This document shows positions 6,122 to 8,333 of a stretch of 8,333 nucleotides of DNA, piece after piece. The stretch is taken from the NCBI GenBank assembly GCA_934141615.1, contig CAKPCM010000039.1:1-8333 (forward strand). The letters run 5' to 3'. Under the pieces are notes generated by a model, which did not search any database, was not told the origin of the DNA, and saw nothing but the letters and a program-made list of their open reading frames with translations. Source of the stretch: an uncultured Bacilli bacterium (GTDB taxonomy: Bacteria; Bacillota_I; Bacilli_A; RF39; UBA660). Numbering within the stretch: position 1 is the first letter of the stretch; each line of letters opens with the position of its first letter. The position numbers were made by a program, and so were the translations under genes.

Positions 6122-6146
6122 CTATATTAAAAAAATAAAAAAAATG

Positions 6147-6155
6147 TGGTATACT
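6147..6155 (+). promoter_or_regulatory. Extended -10 promoter for ftsW
   Basis: TGG-TATACT is identical in nine bases to the extended -10 before the DUF4190 gene (4337-4345). The -35 position (about 6127-6132) lies in an A-rich tract with little match to consensus. The predicted start (about 6162) is only a few bases from the Shine-Dalgarno AGGTGAT (6165-6171). Confidence 0.7.
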
Positions 6156-6174
6156 TTTTATGATAGGTGATTAT

Positions 6175-7317
6175 ATGAAAAGAATAATTAACAAAATAGA
6201 TAAACCGCTATTTGTAATAACCATTATTAGTTTGATTTTTGGGCTTTTAATGGTAGGAAGTGCTTCATCACTTAAGGCATACATGGCAAAAAGTGATAGT
6301 TATTTCTATTTCAAAAGACAATTATTTTTTATTTTTATAGGTCTTGTAGCATCATTTTTTGTTCTTAAAATTCCAATAAAAACGTATAAAAAGTACATAG
6401 GAATACTTGTTATTGGAATAATAGGGGCACTTGTGTATGTTTTACTTAAGGGTGAGGTAAGTAACGGTATTACAGGTTGGCTTTTTATTGGAGGATTTGG
6501 TATTCAGCCAAGTGAATTTGCTAAAACTATTTTAATTTTATTTTTAGCAGTTACGTTTGAAGCGCTACTTAAGGTTAGAAACTTAAGCAACGTTGGAAAA
6601 GTTTTACCGTTTATAGTACCACTTATATTTATATTTTTAATATTTGAGCAACCTGACTTTGGTACAATGATGGTTTTAGTAGGAATTACTGGAGTAATAT
6701 TTTTTATGGTTCCATATGATAAAAAAACTAAATTAGTTATGGTTTCATTTACACTTATATCGGTTCTTATTCTAGCTCTTGTAATGAGTGTTACCGGAAA
6801 AGGACTTAGTGCTTCACAAAAAAGCAGATTTAACTTCAAGAATCCCTGCTCAAGATATAGAGAAAAAACAGGATATCAGGTATGTAATGGATACATTGCA
6901 ATAAATAGTGGTGGCCTTTTAGGAAGTGGATATGGTAATAGTAAACAAAAATACTTATATTTGCCAGAGGCTCATACTGATTTTATCTTTGCAATTATAA
7001 TAGAAGAAATGGGACTTTTAGTTGGCATCTTAATAATACTTTCATATTTTATTATGATATGGAGAATTCTAATGATAGGTAAAAGAGCGTATAACCTTCA
7101 AGGCAGTATAATTTGTTATGGTGTTGCAACTTATCTTGCACTTCATGTTATGATTAATTTAGGTGGCGTATTAGGCGTTATCCCACTTACCGGTGTACCA
7201 CTTCCGTTTTATTCATATGGTGGTTCATTTATGATAAATTTACTTGTTTGTTTAGCACTTGTACAAAGGGTATCGGTAGAAAATAGAATATTTGAACAAA
7301 GACACATAGTTAGATAA
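6175..7317 (+). CDS. ftsW: FtsW-type SEDS peptidoglycan glycosyltransferase
   Basis: SEDS proteins polymerise lipid II into glycan strands in the cytoplasmic membrane together with a class B penicillin-binding protein; FtsW does this at the division septum. The protein has 380 residues and about ten membrane segments. Family motifs are FGLLMVGSAS near the N-terminus, QPSEF (111-115), QPDFGT, then GYQVCNGYIAINSGG, GNSKQKYLYLPEAHTDFIF and a final PLPFYSYGGS. Asp269 in HTDF corresponds to the Asp considered catalytic in the family. The GNSxQK...YLPEAHTDFIFA form favours FtsW over RodA. SpoVE is a close alternative, but nothing nearby suggests sporulation-specific control. PFYSYGGSF departs from the usual PFISYGGSS. 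I chose ATG 6175 because AGGTGAT is just upstream; an in-frame ATG at 6160 precedes that site, would add only MIGDY, and lies upstream of the predicted transcript start. Its 3' end forms the terminator arm. Confidence 0.92.
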   Translation: MKRIINKIDKPLFVITIISLIFGLLMVGSASSLKAYMAKSDSYFYFKRQLFFIFIGLVASFFVLKIPIKTYKKYIGILVIGIIGALVYVLLKGEVSNGITGWLFIGGFGIQPSEFAKTILILFLAVTFEALLKVRNLSNVGKVLPFIVPLIFIFLIFEQPDFGTMMVLVGITGVIFFMVPYDKKTKLVMVSFTLISVLILALVMSVTGKGLSASQKSRFNFKNPCSRYREKTGYQVCNGYIAINSGGLLGSGYGNSKQKYLYLPEAHTDFIFAIIIEEMGLLVGILIILSYFIMIWRILMIGKRAYNLQGSIICYGVATYLALHVMINLGGVLGVIPLTGVPLPFYSYGGSFMINLLVCLALVQRVSVENRIFEQRHIVR

Positions 7318-7334
7318 ATAACTAGTGTCTTTTT
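7298..7334 (+). terminator. Terminator overlapping the end of ftsW, with the stop codon in its loop
   Basis: AAAGACAC (7298-7305) and TAGTTA (7307-7312) pair with TAACTA (7319-7324) and GTGTCTTT (7325-7332), giving a 14-bp stem with one bulged A (7306). The six-base loop (7313-7318) contains the ftsW TAA (7315-7317). A T run (7330-7334) follows. The 5' arm is coding sequence for the last FtsW residues. Confidence 0.85.
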
Positions 7335-7366
7335 AAGTTATATGCCTACACTTAATATATGTCTCT

Positions 7367-7381
7367 TTAATATTTTATTAA
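7367..7381. promoter_or_regulatory. 15-bp palindrome just before the ZIP gene
   Basis: TTAATA (7367-7372) and TATTAA (7376-7381) form a perfect inverted repeat around TTT, one base before the Shine-Dalgarno AGGGAGGT (7383-7390). A metal-responsive repressor site would be a natural guess, but the sequence is purely A and T, so chance is likely. No clear promoter for this gene was found; TAATAT (7353-7358) is a weak -10 candidate. Confidence 0.25.
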
Positions 7382-7393
7382 TAGGGAGGTATT

Positions 7394-8194
7394 ATGGTTA
7401 ATTATATTAGTAGTTTAAATCCAGTCCTTCAGGCTTTAATTGCAACTTTATTTACTTGGATGATAACGATATTAGGCGCTGCTATCGTATTTTTCTTTAA
7501 GAAGGTAAATAAAAATATATTAGATGCAATGCTTGGTTTTGCAGCGGGAGTTATGATTGCAGCATCATTTTGGTCACTATTATCACCATCAATAGATATG
7601 GCGCGTAATCTTAAAATGACACCATATTTGGTTGCAGCCTCAGGTTTTCTGTTAGGTGGAGTACTTTTATTTATTGGCGATAAGGTGTTTGATCACTTTG
7701 ATAGAAAAAAGAAAAAAACTAAAACAAAAAGTTTTAAAAGATGTTTGATGTTAGTACTTTCAATAACGCTTCATAACATCCCAGAAGGACTTGCAGTAGG
7801 TGTTTCATTTGGAAGTGCAACGTATGGTCTTAATGGTGCATCAGTTGGAGCAGCATCATTGTTAGCACTTGGAATTGGTCTTCAAAATTTTCCAGAAGGA
7901 ACCGCAGTTTCAGTACCACTTAGAACGGAAGGAATGTCTAGGTTAAAATCATTTTTTTATGGTGCATTAAGTGGAATAGTAGAACCAATTTCTGCTGTTA
8001 TAGGAGCTCTTTTAGTTCTAAAGGTTAGATATCTATTACCATTTTTGCTTGCTTTTGCAGCAGGAGCAATGATATATGTTGTGGTTCAAGAATTAATACC
8101 AGAAAGTCAATCTAATAAGAAAAAAAACGTAATGGCATTATTTACGTTAATAGGCTTTTCAATAATGATGATTTTAGATGTTGCATTTGGATAG
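7394..8194 (+). CDS. ZIP family divalent metal transporter (GufA/ZupT-like)
   Basis: ZIP proteins import Zn2+ and related divalent cations across the cytoplasmic membrane. This 266-residue protein has about eight membrane segments and the two paired metal-site motifs of the family. HNIPEGLAVGVSFG (H127, N128, E131) lies in the fourth segment, and QNFPEGTAVSVPL (Q164, N165, E168) in the fifth. The N-terminal GFAAGVMIAASFWSLL and the C-terminal VVQELIPES are also typical of GufA/ZupT-like members. The cytoplasmic loop before segment four is Lys-rich (FDHFDRKKKKTKTK, about 99-112), with a single His, where many ZIPs are His-rich. Metal specificity cannot be told from the sequence. GGGAGG lies five bases before the ATG. 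The gene is bounded by terminators on both sides, so it is probably transcribed alone. Confidence 0.93.
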   Translation: MVNYISSLNPVLQALIATLFTWMITILGAAIVFFFKKVNKNILDAMLGFAAGVMIAASFWSLLSPSIDMARNLKMTPYLVAASGFLLGGVLLFIGDKVFDHFDRKKKKTKTKSFKRCLMLVLSITLHNIPEGLAVGVSFGSATYGLNGASVGAASLLALGIGLQNFPEGTAVSVPLRTEGMSRLKSFFYGALSGIVEPISAVIGALLVLKVRYLLPFLLAFAAGAMIYVVVQELIPESQSNKKKNVMALFTLIGFSIMMILDVAFG

Positions 8195-8198
8195 AAAC

Positions 8199-8225
8199 AG
8201 GTAGCTTACATAAGCTGCTTTTTTT
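8199..8225 (+). terminator. Rho-independent terminator after the ZIP gene
   Basis: GTAGCTT (8201-8207) pairs with AAGCTGC (8212-8218), including one G-T pair, around a short ACAT loop. Seven T residues (8219-8225) follow. It begins just after the TAG stop codon at 8192-8194. Confidence 0.85.
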
Positions 8226-8292
8226 ATGTGGTTTCATAAAATTTGAATTTTTTCAATTTTTTTAGTTTTTTTATAGAATTTTAGGGGGTATT

Positions 8293-8333
8293 TTGAAAAA
8301 GTGTCTAACTATAGATATGAGAGGACCTAATAG
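8293..8333 (+). CDS. Probable start of a further gene (cut by the window end)
   Basis: AGGGGG (8283-8288) is followed four bases later by TTG (8293-8295), which opens a frame reading MKKCLTIDMRGPN and still open at the window edge. The alternative in-frame ATG at 8317 lacks a ribosome binding site. A weak promoter may precede it (TTTCAA 8251-8256, 17 bases, TAGAAT 8274-8279). The start MKK-x-LTID resembles the opening beta strand of many Rossmann-type enzymes, but 13 residues are too few to name a function. Confidence 0.5.
   Translation, partial: MKKCLTIDMRGPN

Noticed and set aside
6504..6839. A 111-codon minus-strand frame inside ftsW
   Set aside because: It lies opposite the conserved core of FtsW, has no initiation signals and no recognisable domain.
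8243..8256. Small inverted repeat TTGAA / TTCAA before T runs, as a second terminator after the ZIP gene
   Set aside because: The stem is only five A/T-rich pairs with a neighbouring mismatch, too weak beside the clear terminator at 8199-8225.

Overview
The window is very AT-rich chromosomal DNA, densely packed with genes. It looks like a low-GC Bacillota, most likely a Bacilli or mollicute-related lineage such as the uncultured gut groups. Four things point that way: the rnc-smc gene pair; an SMC protein of only 986 residues, close to mollicute SMCs and well below the usual ~1,180; a YjcZ-type tiny membrane protein; and a Gram-positive type II peptide deformylase. TGG encodes Trp and one gene ends in TGA, so the standard bacterial code applies, not the mycoplasma code. 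The exact taxon cannot be fixed from this sequence.

Layout. Bases 1-594 are the 3' end of a gene built of in-frame 84-bp (28-residue) repeats, arranged partly as a 168-bp higher-order unit and ended by a strong terminator. A promoter abutting that terminator drives rnc (671-1351), which overlaps smc (1351-4311) by one base. After smc, a new promoter (TTGACC / extended TATACT) reads a zinc-ribbon DUF4190 membrane protein (4373-4825). A terminator follows, then a DUF2752 membrane protein (4858-5238) with no visible promoter or ribosome binding site. A bidirectional terminator separates this from two minus-strand genes: def (5265-5813) and a 57-residue YjcZ-like gene (5878-6051). Divergent from the latter is an FtsW-type SEDS protein (6175-7317), whose stop codon sits in its own terminator loop. 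A ZIP-family metal transporter (7394-8194) and its terminator follow. The window ends in the first codons of a probable TTG-started gene (8293 onward).

Function. Most of the window is housekeeping: RNA processing (RNase III), chromosome organisation (SMC), N-terminal deformylation (Def), septal peptidoglycan synthesis (FtsW) and metal uptake (ZIP). The parts without an assigned role are the repeat protein, the zinc-ribbon DUF4190 / DUF2752 pair and the tiny YjcZ-like protein.

Expression signals are consistent. Four promoters carry a TG-n extended -10. Three of the genes behind them (rnc, def, ftsW) use GGTGAT, the 3' half of the extended Shine-Dalgarno, only a few bases from the predicted transcript start. 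Terminators sit directly against the next promoter. I see no convincing mobile element, CRISPR array, tRNA or rRNA. Apart from the repeat gene, I find no clear evidence of an undescribed multi-gene system.
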